The notes under the pieces are model-generated. The model was not told the DNA's origin. It was given only the letters and a program-made list of their open reading frames with translations, and did not search any database. A program made the position numbers and the translations under genes. This document shows positions 34,614-42,315 of a stretch of 64,000 nucleotides of DNA, one piece after another; position 1 is the first letter of the stretch, and each line of letters starts with the position of its first letter. Source of the stretch: Lacrimispora xylanolytica (GTDB lineage Bacteria; Bacillota; Clostridia; Lachnospirales; Lachnospiraceae); contig NZ_CP113524.1 in assembly GCF_026723765.1 (NCBI RefSeq), forward strand, positions 3,023,001-3,087,000, given 5' to 3'.

Positions 34614-35097
34614 CTTGTGCTCCTTTGCTTCTTAAGGTAAACCAGAGGGAGCCGCCCTCTGTTCCCTCTGTTTTTATATGAAGAAGCCCGTCGTTCATCT
34701 CCATGGTGACCGGACTGCATGATAATATCTCGTTGCCGTCTCCAATGGAAAGGCCGCTTCCTTCCTGGGAAAACAGCTCCCACAGTTTTCCATCCTGATA
34801 GTAAATATCCGTCACATAGACAGAATCCTCAATGACCTGCTTGATTTCCAGAACTGTGGTGCCTGAAACCTCTTTCACAGACACACCGCCGGCTTCATCG
34901 CCTTGTCTTACCTTATTGGCAATGTAGCTTAACGCCACATCTTCCCGGTAAGCAGCTTCCATTCTGTGATTGATATTCTCATACACTTTTCCGCCCATAA
35001 GAACCAGAAACAGGGCGCTTAATACAAACACCAGAAACAGTATCAGAGTGAAAAGAGCGCCGGTCATCCGGCTTCTTTTATCCATGCTCCCGCTCAT
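34606..35097 (-). CDS. DUF4860-like minor pseudopilin
   Basis: Protein of 163 residues with basic N-terminus (MSGSMDKRSRMTG) and one hydrophobic helix (about 13-34, ALFTLILFLVFVLSALFLVL), then KVYENINHRMEAAYREDVALSYIANKVRQGD and a beta-rich region. This matches my memory of the DUF4860 group found next to type II secretion-like genes in Lachnospiraceae. Gly before the helix could be the cleavage site, but +5 is Leu. Overlaps both neighbours by a few bases, so it is in one operon with them. Confidence 0.7.
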   Translation of the reverse strand: MSGSMDKRSRMTGALFTLILFLVFVLSALFLVLMGGKVYENINHRMEAAYREDVALSYIANKVRQGDEAGGVSVKEVSGTTVLEIKQVIEDSVYVTDIYYQDGKLWELFSQEGSGLSIGDGNEILSCSPVTMEMNDGLLHIKTEGTEGGSLWFTLRSKGAQDE

Positions 35098-35432
35098 TTG
35101 CCACCTCCTGGTGCTGATTCATGAAGATTGACTGTAATATCTGGCATGAAGTTTGAGGCAAAGCCACTGTAAAAAACATCATATCTTTCTCTGTCAATCT
35201 GTATTCCGTAATGTTCTTCTAAATATTCCACACTAGGGGGGTATCTTCCTTCAATGGCATAGCATTGTACCGAGGCCCTCCGAATCGCGTCCCGGAGAGT
35301 ATCTGCTCCCTCTGCATCTGCCCGTTTGGAGAAAAATAAAATCCCTATTATGAAGGCCCCGATCATACAAGGGAAAATCGCCAGGGTAAGAAGGCTGCCT
35401 GAAATTTCTTTCAGGGAATTTTTAAGCTTCAA
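35094..35432 (-). CDS. Pseudopilin-like protein with YAIEGRYPPS motif
   Basis: Protein of 112 residues with a basic N-terminus, one hydrophobic helix (about 12-34) and then ADTLRDAIRRASVQCYAIEG, RYPPSVEYLEEHYGI and a short C-terminal domain. The CYAIEGRYPPSVEYL pattern is common in small Firmicutes type II/IV pseudopilins. There is no canonical prepilin site (G-SLLTL, Leu at +5). It follows pilC by 12 bp. Confidence 0.72.
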   Translation of the reverse strand: MKLKNSLKEISGSLLTLAIFPCMIGAFIIGILFFSKRADAEGADTLRDAIRRASVQCYAIEGRYPPSVEYLEEHYGIQIDRERYDVFYSGFASNFMPDITVNLHESAPGGGK

Positions 35433-35444
35433 TAATCTCTCCTC

Positions 35445-36497
35445 CTAACCAATGGCAGATAATACACCCATAAGCGGCAGCATGACTGAAAGTAAAATGA
35501 GTCCCACGGATATGGCAAGCACAGCTACCACCGTTGGTTCAAAACGGTTAATCATCTGTTCCATGGCAGTATCTGCTTCTTCCTCGTACTTGTCCGAAAT
35601 CTCCGCCATCACACTGTCAAGACGACCGCTTTTCGTTCCCACTTTAATCATCTGTACATAAAATCCTGTGAACAAACCTGTATTTTTCATGGCTGTATAG
35701 TATGTCGCCCCTGATTCCAGTTCAAAGGAACACTGATTGATTTTTTCTTCTACAATCTTATGATCCACCAATTGACCAGCCAGCTCCATGCCTTTTTCCA
35801 GATCCAGACCGCTTTTTAAGGTAAGGGATAACACAGAGGTAAAACGGCGCTTTGCCGTAGACAGAGCAATTTTATTATTCTTCTTGATCCACCAAATGAA
35901 CTTTTCTGCTGCTGGGACTTTTTTTCCTTTTTTCCCAAGAAGCCATACGATGAAAACAGCCATTGCCAGCACACCGCCTAATAAAAGAGCCGCTCCGCTG
36001 AAGATTCCACCAAGCCTTGCAGCAGCAAGAGAAGCCGGCGGCATCTCTGCCCCCAGCTGCCGGTATACGCCTTCAAATATAGGCATGACCTTGGTAAATA
36101 AAACCAGCAATACAACAAGAAGCATGGTAATCATGATGATGGGATATGTAAGGGCATGTTTTATGTTTTTGTAGAGCACATCTTCTTTATCGTAATACTC
36201 GGCAAGGGATTCCATAATCTTATCCAGATTACCGGTTTCTTCGCCAACCCTGACCATACGGATTACATAAGGCGGATAGACTCCTGCCTGTTCCAGCACT
36301 TTTGAAAATGGAATGCCAAGCTCCGCTTCCTCTGCCATGGAAAGCAGGATCTTTTTCTCTTCTCCCCATACCGCATCCTCCGCCATAACAGACAATCCCT
36401 CGTCAAGAGGGATTGCAGCATGAAGAAGAAGGGATATTTGAAGGCAGAAAGCGGAAATTTCTCTGGAAGAATAAATGTTTCTCGCACTCTTTGCCAT
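35445..36497 (-). CDS. Type II secretion F / PilC-family platform protein
   Basis: Inner-membrane platform protein of 350 residues with two T2SSF repeats (about 12-130 and 205-330) and three to four hydrophobic segments (IIMITMLLVVLLVLFTKVMP, AALLLGGVLAMAVFIVWLLG, TVVAVLAISVGLILLSVMLPLMG). GIPFSKVLEQAGVYPPYVIRMVRVGEETGNLDKIM and its repeat TGLFTGFYVQMIKVGTKSGRLDSVM are the family signature. It couples the cytoplasmic ATPase to pseudopilus assembly. First gene of the pseudopilin operon, 31 bp after the transglutaminase gene. Confidence 0.92.
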   Translation of the reverse strand: MAKSARNIYSSREISAFCLQISLLLHAAIPLDEGLSVMAEDAVWGEEKKILLSMAEEAELGIPFSKVLEQAGVYPPYVIRMVRVGEETGNLDKIMESLAEYYDKEDVLYKNIKHALTYPIIMITMLLVVLLVLFTKVMPIFEGVYRQLGAEMPPASLAAARLGGIFSGAALLLGGVLAMAVFIVWLLGKKGKKVPAAEKFIWWIKKNNKIALSTAKRRFTSVLSLTLKSGLDLEKGMELAGQLVDHKIVEEKINQCSFELESGATYYTAMKNTGLFTGFYVQMIKVGTKSGRLDSVMAEISDKYEEEADTAMEQMINRFEPTVVAVLAISVGLILLSVMLPLMGVLSAIG

Positions 36498-36528
36498 ATA
36501 CCGTTTCTCCTTTTTCTATATGGTTTCT

Positions 36529-37512
36529 TTAGTAAGTGTATTTTCCTTTATAATTGGAGCTATTGGTTATATATTGCTTTATCGCAGGATCGTTCCCGCC
36601 AGAGGAGGCAAAGGTAGGATCCATGAGCTTCCAGTCGTAACCGTCAAAGTAAATGACATTGTCCACCCAGCCCTGTCCCTCGATATAGACATTCACCCAT
36701 GCATGGTAAAGACTTCCGGTATACCCTACGACTAGCTTGGTAGGAATATTCTGAGAGCGCAGCATGGAAGTCATAACAGCCGCATAATCAAAACAGATTC
36801 CCTTTTTCTTAGCCAAAGCCTGGTCAACATCAGGAAGGTATCCGGTCTGAACGGAATTAGCCAAGGCTGTATCGTAGGTAAAGCTTTTCACCACGTAGTT
36901 ATAGACATTGGTCACAACTCCCAGAGAATCCGGTGCTGATGCTGCAAGTTCAGCTCCTTTTGATACCACTGCACTTCCAGCTGTAAAATTCACATACTGG
37001 TTTGGATATAGAAATGGTTCAAATTCATTGGAAAGACTGACCTGTAGCTGATTGCTGTATTTAATAGCGTACTGAGTCCCCTGTACCTGCTCCAGAACCC
37101 GCAGGGTATAGGTTCCATTACCCTCGGTTAAAGGAAATACCTCATAGGCGGATCTGGCATTTAGGTCATAGGTATAAGTCTCACCACCGCTTTTAATGAC
37201 CTGTACCTTAATCTTTGCTGCACTGCCCGTATACTGGACCATAACATATCCATGGCTTGTATTGGATGCATCAACCGTTACCGAATTGCCGCTAAACGTA
37301 ACCGTTCCAGATGCTGTAGGAACCTTCACGTTGCCACCAGCAGGCTTGGAAGCCAAAGGAACTGCTTCATCTTTAATACTGACAACTGTTTTCCATTCAA
37401 TGCTTTCCTTTGTATTTTCTGATGCAGAGATAGACCCTTCCGGCCCAAAGCCAGCAATGTAGACCATAACGGCTGCAAATGCCGCTGCAAATACCGCACC
37501 ACTTTTTTTCAT
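36529..37512 (-). CDS. Secreted transglutaminase-like (papain-fold) protein
   Basis: Exported protein of 327 residues: signal peptide (1-31), a beta-rich middle region (about 45-165) and a transglutaminase-like domain (about 185-327). The catalytic triad is visible as Cys in KKGICFDYAAVMTSML, His in SLYHAWVNVYIEG and Asp in KLMDPTFASSGG. It may act as a protease, cross-linking or deamidating enzyme on cell-wall or secreted proteins. It is the gene directly before pilC, on the same strand. The ATG at 37512 is chosen with GGAG 9 nt upstream. Confidence 0.85.
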   Translation of the reverse strand: MKKSGAVFAAAFAAVMVYIAGFGPEGSISASENTKESIEWKTVVSIKDEAVPLASKPAGGNVKVPTASGTVTFSGNSVTVDASNTSHGYVMVQYTGSAAKIKVQVIKSGGETYTYDLNARSAYEVFPLTEGNGTYTLRVLEQVQGTQYAIKYSNQLQVSLSNEFEPFLYPNQYVNFTAGSAVVSKGAELAASAPDSLGVVTNVYNYVVKSFTYDTALANSVQTGYLPDVDQALAKKKGICFDYAAVMTSMLRSQNIPTKLVVGYTGSLYHAWVNVYIEGQGWVDNVIYFDGYDWKLMDPTFASSGGNDPAIKQYITNSSNYKGKYTY

Positions 37513-37531
37513 CTTTATCATCTCCCCAGTG

Positions 37532-38269
37532 TTATCCCAGACGTTGTCTCACGATTTCATAGGCAAGGACCCCAGCCGCAACTGAGGCATTTAAAGAGTC
37601 AATATCCCCTTTCATGGGGATAGAAGCTATCATATCGCAGTTCTCTTTAACCAGCCTGCTGACACCGCTTCCTTCACTTCCTATCACAAGTCCGATCGGA
37701 CCCTTTAAGTTCATACGGTACATGGTCTCTCCCTCCATATCGGCACAGACAAACCACATACCCTTTTCTTTTAATTCTTCCATGGTGGCTGTTAAGTTTG
37801 TAACCTTTGCCACTGGTGTATAGTTAAGTGCACCTGCTGAGGTCTTTGCAACCGTTGCTGTCAGACCTACCGCCCGGCGCTTTGGAATGATAACACCATG
37901 AGCTCCGGCTAAATTAGCAGTACGGATAATGGCACCCAGATTATGAGGATCTTCAATTCCGTCCAATAAGAATAAGAACGGCGGTTCTCCCTTTTCCTCT
38001 GCTGCCTTTAACATATCCTCCACTTCTGCATATTCATAAGCTGCTGCATGAGCGATTACGCCCTGGTGATGCCCTTCTTCTGACATCTGGTCCAGCCGTT
38101 CCCGCTCTACGAAATTAATGATGGTATCTTTCTTTTTTGCTTCCCGGATAATGGACTGGATGGGGCCATCCTGAACTCCCTTTTGCACGTACAGCTTATC
38201 AATTGTCTTCCCGGAGCGAAACGCCTCCAATACTGCGTTTCTTCCCTCTATGGTAAATTCCTCTATCAT
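37532..38269 (-). CDS. rlmB: 23S rRNA 2'-O-methyltransferase, RlmB/TrmH (SpoU) family
   Basis: SAM-dependent methyltransferase of 245 residues with a trefoil-knot fold. An N-terminal substrate-binding domain (EGRNAVLEAFRSGKTIDKLYV) precedes the SPOUT core with DGIEDPHNLGAIIRTANLAG, PKRRAVGLTATVAKTSAGAL and IGSEGSGVSRLVKENCD and SIPMKGDIDSLNASVAAGV. The target is probably the Gm2251 equivalent of 23S rRNA. It overlaps mrnC by 4 bp, an arrangement common in Firmicutes (cysS-mrnC-rlmB). Confidence 0.93.
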   Translation of the reverse strand: MIEEFTIEGRNAVLEAFRSGKTIDKLYVQKGVQDGPIQSIIREAKKKDTIINFVERERLDQMSEEGHHQGVIAHAAAYEYAEVEDMLKAAEEKGEPPFLFLLDGIEDPHNLGAIIRTANLAGAHGVIIPKRRAVGLTATVAKTSAGALNYTPVAKVTNLTATMEELKEKGMWFVCADMEGETMYRMNLKGPIGLVIGSEGSGVSRLVKENCDMIASIPMKGDIDSLNASVAAGVLAYEIVRQRLG

Positions 38270-38709
38270 TCCAGTTCTCCTATTCGTTCAAGTCCTTTGC
38301 CCACTACGGCAATGAGCCGTTCTAAATCGCCGTTTAAATACAGATAGCCGCATAGCGCTTCAAATCCAGTCGCTGTCCGGTAGTCTGCCATGGTGGCATG
38401 CTTGGCCGTTGTGACTGACTTGGCATTACGCCCTCTTTTATAAACAGCAATCTCATCTTGTGTTAAATCTTCCGCCTCTATCAGCCGTCTTATGATCTCT
38501 GCCTGGGTCCCGGCATTGACCAGCTTGGCACTCTTTTTATGCATATTGTTAACCTGTGTGCTTCCATGATTCATTACCTTTGTTCGGATCATGACCTCAT
38601 AGACAGCATCACCGATATATGCGAGAGCCAGAGGGGAATAGCTTTTGATATCTACTTTCTTTAGATGCAGTGATTCTTTAAAGAAATCAGAAAATCCGTT
38701 CAGGGTCAT
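38266..38709 (-). CDS. mrnC: Mini-ribonuclease III
   Basis: Double-strand-specific ribonuclease of 147 residues that matures 23S rRNA ends; it has the RNase III catalytic domain but no dsRNA-binding domain. LALAYIGDAVYEVMIRTKVM carries the catalytic Asp/Glu region, and ATMADYRTATGFEALCGYLYLNGD the second acidic cluster. I start at the ATG at 38709, whose A overlaps the cysS stop (TAATG) with GAAGAGA upstream; an ATG 15 bp earlier is inside cysS. Likely translational coupling with cysS. Confidence 0.92.
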   Translation of the reverse strand: MTLNGFSDFFKESLHLKKVDIKSYSPLALAYIGDAVYEVMIRTKVMNHGSTQVNNMHKKSAKLVNAGTQAEIIRRLIEAEDLTQDEIAVYKRGRNAKSVTTAKHATMADYRTATGFEALCGYLYLNGDLERLIAVVGKGLERIGELE

Positions 38710-40112
38710 TATACTCTCTTCCATTTTACACCTTCCCTGGTGTCCTCCAGAACAATGCCCTGCTCCAGTAATTTTCCACGAATCTCATCTGCAAGAGCGA
38801 AGTCCTTGTCTTTTCTTGCCTGCTGCCTTGCTTCTATCATGGCTTCAATTTCTTCGTCAAGAATTTCTTCTTTCTTCTCTGCAATAATGCCGAGAACACC
38901 GCACAGCTTATCAATGGTTTCCTTTAAGTAGGTCACATATTCTCTTGAGCTGTTTTCATCGGTAGTGGAATTGCTTAGTTTCACCAGTTCGAAAATGGCT
39001 GAAATCGCATCTGCCGTGTTGAAATCATCATCCATGGCAGCTTCATATTTGACGATCAGCTCTTCTACCGGCTTTTTCTCTTCTCCCTCACGAAGGGAAT
39101 CTGTCTTTGCTACAGCTTCCAGATCCTTAAGCTTATCTACAGCTGTCAGAATGCGGTCCAAACCGTTTTTGGATGATTCCATTAAATCAGCGCTGAAATT
39201 AAGAGGACTTCTGTAGTGAGCACTGAGCATAAAGAAACGAAGTACCTGTAAATCATACTTTTCACCAATTTCTCTTACGGTAAAGAAGTTTCCAAGAGAC
39301 TTTGACATCTTCTTGTTATCAACATTTAAAAAGGCATTGTGCATCCAGTATTTTGCAAATTCTTTTCCGTTAGCCGCTTCACTCTGCGCAATCTCGTTCT
39401 CATGATGAGGGAAAATCAAATCTTCCCCACCTGCATGAATATCGATCTGGTCTCCAAGATACTTTTTAGACATCACAGAGCATTCAATATGCCAGCCAGG
39501 TCTTCCCTCGCTCCAGGGTGACTCCCAATAAGGCTCCCCTTCTTTTTTCGGCTTCCAGAGAACAAAGTCAGAGGATTCTTCTTTTCCGTCTTCTCCGGTC
39601 ACTTTAATTTCACGGAATCCTGACTGTAAATCTTCCAGGTTCTTATGGGACAGCTTTCCGTACTCCTTAAAAGACTTTGTACGGAAATAAACAGTACCGT
39701 CTGCCGCCTGATATGCATGGCCTTTTTCAACCAGACCTTTTATCATGTCAAGCATTCCACAGATTTCTTCTGTTGCCAGAGGATTTTTAGTCGCCGGCTT
39801 CACATTCAAAGCTTCCATATCTTTTTTGCACTCTTCAATGTAACGCTTGGATATGACATCTGAATCCACACCTTCCTCGATTGCCTTTTTGATGATTTTA
39901 TCATCTACATCGGTAAAGTTGGATACATAATTAACCTCATAACCTTTATATTCAAAATATCTTCGTACGGTGTCAAAGACTATGATAGGCCTTGCGTTAC
40001 CAATGTGTATAAAATTGTATACGGTAGGACCGCACACATACATCTTGACCTTTAACGGCTCCAATGGTACGAATTCTTCTTTTTGTCTGGATAATGTATT
40101 AAAAACCTTCAT
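38709..40112 (-). CDS. cysS: Cysteinyl-tRNA synthetase
   Basis: Class I aminoacyl-tRNA synthetase of 467 residues. CGPTVYNFIHIGNARPII carries the zinc-ligand Cys and the HIGH-type motif, WHIECSVMSKKYLGDQIDIHAGGEDLIFPHHENE holds further zinc ligands, and KMSKSLGNFFTV is the KMSKS motif. The gene sits between ispF and mrnC, as in many Firmicutes. AGGAGGGAGATATTT precedes the ATG. The gene just upstream (ispF) ends in an unusual run of Cys codons, 27 bp from this start. Confidence 0.96.
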   Translation of the reverse strand: MKVFNTLSRQKEEFVPLEPLKVKMYVCGPTVYNFIHIGNARPIIVFDTVRRYFEYKGYEVNYVSNFTDVDDKIIKKAIEEGVDSDVISKRYIEECKKDMEALNVKPATKNPLATEEICGMLDMIKGLVEKGHAYQAADGTVYFRTKSFKEYGKLSHKNLEDLQSGFREIKVTGEDGKEESSDFVLWKPKKEGEPYWESPWSEGRPGWHIECSVMSKKYLGDQIDIHAGGEDLIFPHHENEIAQSEAANGKEFAKYWMHNAFLNVDNKKMSKSLGNFFTVREIGEKYDLQVLRFFMLSAHYRSPLNFSADLMESSKNGLDRILTAVDKLKDLEAVAKTDSLREGEEKKPVEELIVKYEAAMDDDFNTADAISAIFELVKLSNSTTDENSSREYVTYLKETIDKLCGVLGIIAEKKEEILDEEIEAMIEARQQARKDKDFALADEIRGKLLEQGIVLEDTREGVKWKRV

Positions 40113-40139
40113 AAATATCTCCCTCCTGTTAATTGGTCT

Positions 40140-40685
40140 CTATCTTCCGCAGCAGCCTCCGGAACAGCCTCCGCAGCCGGAACCCATGATTTTATCATCA
40201 TAACAGTAATCTTCCACAGAAGTAAGAAGGGTAATGGCCTGAGCTGAAATTCCCTCGCCGTTTCCGGTAAATCCAAGTCCTTCTTCCGTAGTGGCTTTTA
40301 CATTCACCTTTCCTACCGGCAGATTCAGCGCATCTGCAATGTTCTCCATCATCTGAGGGCGATAGGTAAGAAGCTTCGGTTTCTGTGCGATAATGGTGGC
40401 ATCAATATTTTCAATAATATAGCCTCCCTCTTCCAAAAGCTTACCTGCCTGTTTTAAAAGCTCAATACTGGATACACCCTTATATGCAGGATCCTGATCC
40501 GGGAAATGCTCACCGATATCTCCCATGGCTGCCGCTCCAAAAAGAGCATCAATAACAGCATGAACCAGTACATCCGCGTCAGAATGACCTAAAAGTCCTT
40601 TCTCATATGGAATCGTTACTCCTCCAATGATAAGATCTCTTCCTTCTACTAATTTATGAACATCATATCCCTGTCCAATTCTCAT
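40140..40685 (-). CDS. ispF: 2-C-methyl-D-erythritol 2,4-cyclodiphosphate synthase with Cys-rich tail
   Basis: Methylerythritol phosphate pathway enzyme making the cyclic diphosphate intermediate of isoprenoid synthesis. [12 protein letters not shown] opens with the metal-binding Asp-x-His, [19 protein letters not shown] and [18 protein letters not shown] are the active-site motifs, and [20 protein letters not shown] closes the enzyme near residue 155. The normal protein is about 155-160 residues. Here a further about 20 residues end in [14 protein letters not shown], with five cysteines in the last 13 residues. The tail is not part of the known fold and may bind metal or act at the level of its codons. 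Confidence 0.94.
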   Translation of the reverse strand: MRIGQGYDVHKLVEGRDLIIGGVTIPYEKGLLGHSDADVLVHAVIDALFGAAAMGDIGEHFPDQDPAYKGVSSIELLKQAGKLLEEGGYIIENIDATIIAQKPKLLTYRPQMMENIADALNLPVGKVNVKATTEEGLGFTGNGEGISAQAITLLTSVEDYCYDDKIMGSGCGGCSGGCCGR

Positions 40686-40720
40686 AATATTTCCTTTCTT
40701 CTATATATATACATTCGCTG

Positions 40721-41647
40721 CTAAACAATCACCCGCAATTTTTTACTGATACACCGAATCTGCACATCCTTTTGACAAAAGCAGCTTTCCCCATCGGTAT
40801 GAACTGCCATCGGCTGCTCCATGTGAATCGAGATTTCCTCACAAGTATAAAAACGGATCCCTGTATTTGGTATCTTTCTTCCTAATAAAGAGCAGGCCAG
40901 TACAGGAATAAGCTTACGCTTCTTTCTGTTATTCATAATACAGATCGTAAGCTTTCCATCCTCAAAACTTGCACCGGGGGCAAACTTGAATCCACCGCCC
41001 TCGTAAGGATGAATGTGGGCTGATATAAAATACACGTGATTAAATTCTACTTTTTGAACACCATTTATAAGAACATGACCCTTAGACGGCTTCGCCAGGG
41101 CAAGCTGCTTGATTCCGATTAAAAGATAAGCCAGCCTTCCTATATGAAGCTTGTGAAGCAGTCCTTTTGATTTTGAAAATAATATATTATGGCAAACAGC
41201 TGCATCCATACCGATTCCTGCACTTACAATGAATCGCCGGTGCGCCACTTCACCGTCCCCATAGGTTATAACCCCATAATCCATTAATTTGTAATATTTT
41301 GGATGAAGAATCCTGTCAAGACAACGGACCGGGTTCCTGGGCAGTTTTAAACTCCTTGCCAGATCATTACCCGATCCCGCAGGAATATACCCTAAGGTTA
41401 TGGAACCACAAAAACAGAGTCCATCCAGAATCTCGTTCACTGTACCATCTCCGCCTACGGCAACAATCACATTGGATTCTTTACAGCCGTTTGTCAGTTT
41501 ACTGGCATAAATCCTTGCATCTCCCGGCTTTTCCGTCAAATAAACTTCATACTCCACACCGGAAGCTTCTAAGGCTCCCTTCAGCTTATTCCAGGTATTT
41601 TGTCCACGTCCGCAGCGTGAGTTAGGGTTTACAATAAAATAGTACAT
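40721..41647 (-). CDS. Diacylglycerol/lipid kinase (DagK/YegS family)
   Basis: Soluble lipid kinase of 308 residues. It opens with YYFIVNPNSRCGRGQNTW, has the nucleotide-binding GGDGTVNEILDGL and the family motif LGYIPAGSGNDLARSL, and the C-terminal beta-sandwich with GIGMDAAVCH. It probably phosphorylates diacylglycerol or a related lipid; YegS and bacterial sphingosine-kinase-like members share the fold, so the substrate is not certain. First gene upstream of ispF (35 bp gap) in the long minus-strand run. Confidence 0.9.
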   Translation of the reverse strand: MYYFIVNPNSRCGRGQNTWNKLKGALEASGVEYEVYLTEKPGDARIYASKLTNGCKESNVIVAVGGDGTVNEILDGLCFCGSITLGYIPAGSGNDLARSLKLPRNPVRCLDRILHPKYYKLMDYGVITYGDGEVAHRRFIVSAGIGMDAAVCHNILFSKSKGLLHKLHIGRLAYLLIGIKQLALAKPSKGHVLINGVQKVEFNHVYFISAHIHPYEGGGFKFAPGASFEDGKLTICIMNNRKKRKLIPVLACSLLGRKIPNTGIRFYTCEEISIHMEQPMAVHTDGESCFCQKDVQIRCISKKLRVIV

Positions 41648-41855
41648 GGGATCCCTCCACTTTTTGCTATTTGTTAGTATACCATAAAACAGAAGAATTG
41701 AATATAAAAAAAAGGAAAAAGGTCAGCGAACCTTGTCAAAGCAAGGAGATACGAATATTTTTCATTTTCTGTTTTTTCTTACTAACTTTATATTGCTCTT
41801 CTTTTTGACTTTTGATGAAAAAAATATAAATAATATGATACTACTTTTTTACAAA

Positions 41856-41902
41856 ACAAAAAAACACATTGAACCCGACTTAACGTCAGACTTTCAATGT
41901 GT
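41856..41902 (-). terminator. Terminator of the tRNA-Val/tRNA-Met unit
   Basis: ACACATTGAA (41864-41873) pairs perfectly with TTCAATGTGT (41893-41902); the minus strand then reads through a T-run (A-run 41858-41864). It lies just after the tRNA-Met 3' end. I see only AT-rich sequence between it and the dagK start. Confidence 0.85.
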
Positions 41903-41908
41903 CGTTAA

Positions 41909-41982
41909 TAGCGGAAGGGAGATTCGAACTCTCGACACCACGGGTATGAACCGTGTGCTCTGGCCAACTGAGCTATTCCGCC
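41909..41982 (-). tRNA. tRNA-Met (anticodon CAT, elongator type)
   Basis: Cloverleaf with acceptor GGCGGAA/TTCCGCT (G1-U72 wobble), D-arm GCTCAGTTGGCCAGAGC, anticodon stem CACGG/CCGTG with loop TTCATAC, and T-loop TTCGAAT. Paired 1-72 argues against the initiator tRNA; a CAU tRNA-Ile with lysidine cannot be ruled out by eye. The T-stem GAGAG/CTCCC has one A-C mismatch (position 50-64). No encoded CCA. Confidence 0.9.
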
Positions 41983-42017
41983 ATATGAAATTGTTTGATA
42001 AACGCTTTGTTTATCAG

Positions 42018-42090
42018 TGGGACCTACAGGGCTCGAACCTGTGACCCTCTGCTTGTAAGGCAGATGCTCTCCCAGCTGAGCTAAGATCCC
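42018..42090 (-). tRNA. tRNA-Val (anticodon TAC)
   Basis: Cloverleaf with acceptor GGGATCT/AGGTCCC, D-arm GCTCAGCTGGGAGAGC, anticodon stem TCTGC/GCAGA with loop CTTACAA (anticodon TAC, decodes GUN), and T-arm ACAGG-TTCGAGC-CCTGT. Discriminator A, no encoded CCA. First of two tRNAs on this transcript. Confidence 0.94.
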
Positions 42091-42138
42091 AGTGCTTGTC
42101 AGGAGCTTTGTTTTTCTCTCGTTCCCGACTGCTTCATT

Positions 42139-42167
42139 AGTATAATATGAATTGTATTAATTGTCAA
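42139..42167 (-). promoter_or_regulatory. Promoter of tRNA-Val/tRNA-Met
   Basis: Minus-strand TTGACA (42162-42167) and TATACT (42139-42144) with 17 bp spacing, about 48 bp upstream of the tRNA-Val 5' end. Confidence 0.8.
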
Positions 42168-42271
42168 CACTTTTTTGTCAATTATTTTCTTTTTTTTCCA
42201 TTTCTCTTAAAACCCTGATTCCTGCGAGGTTTTCTGCCCTTTTTCTTCTCCTGAAATAGACAAAGAACCAC

Positions 42272-42306
42272 AAAAGCCGTCTTGGAGTACTCCTAAAACG
42301 GCTTTT
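42272..42306 (-). terminator. Terminator after the NYN-domain gene
   Basis: AAAAGCCGT (42272-42280) pairs with ACGGCTTTT (42298-42306) just beyond the NYN gene stop. The minus strand continues with TTTTG. Confidence 0.75.
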
Positions 42307-42315
42307 ATAATCCAA

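Noticed and set aside
41909-41982. tRNA with CAT anticodon as initiator tRNA
   Set aside because: Bases 1 and 72 form a G-U pair and the anticodon stem lacks the three G-C pairs of initiators; elongator Met fits better.
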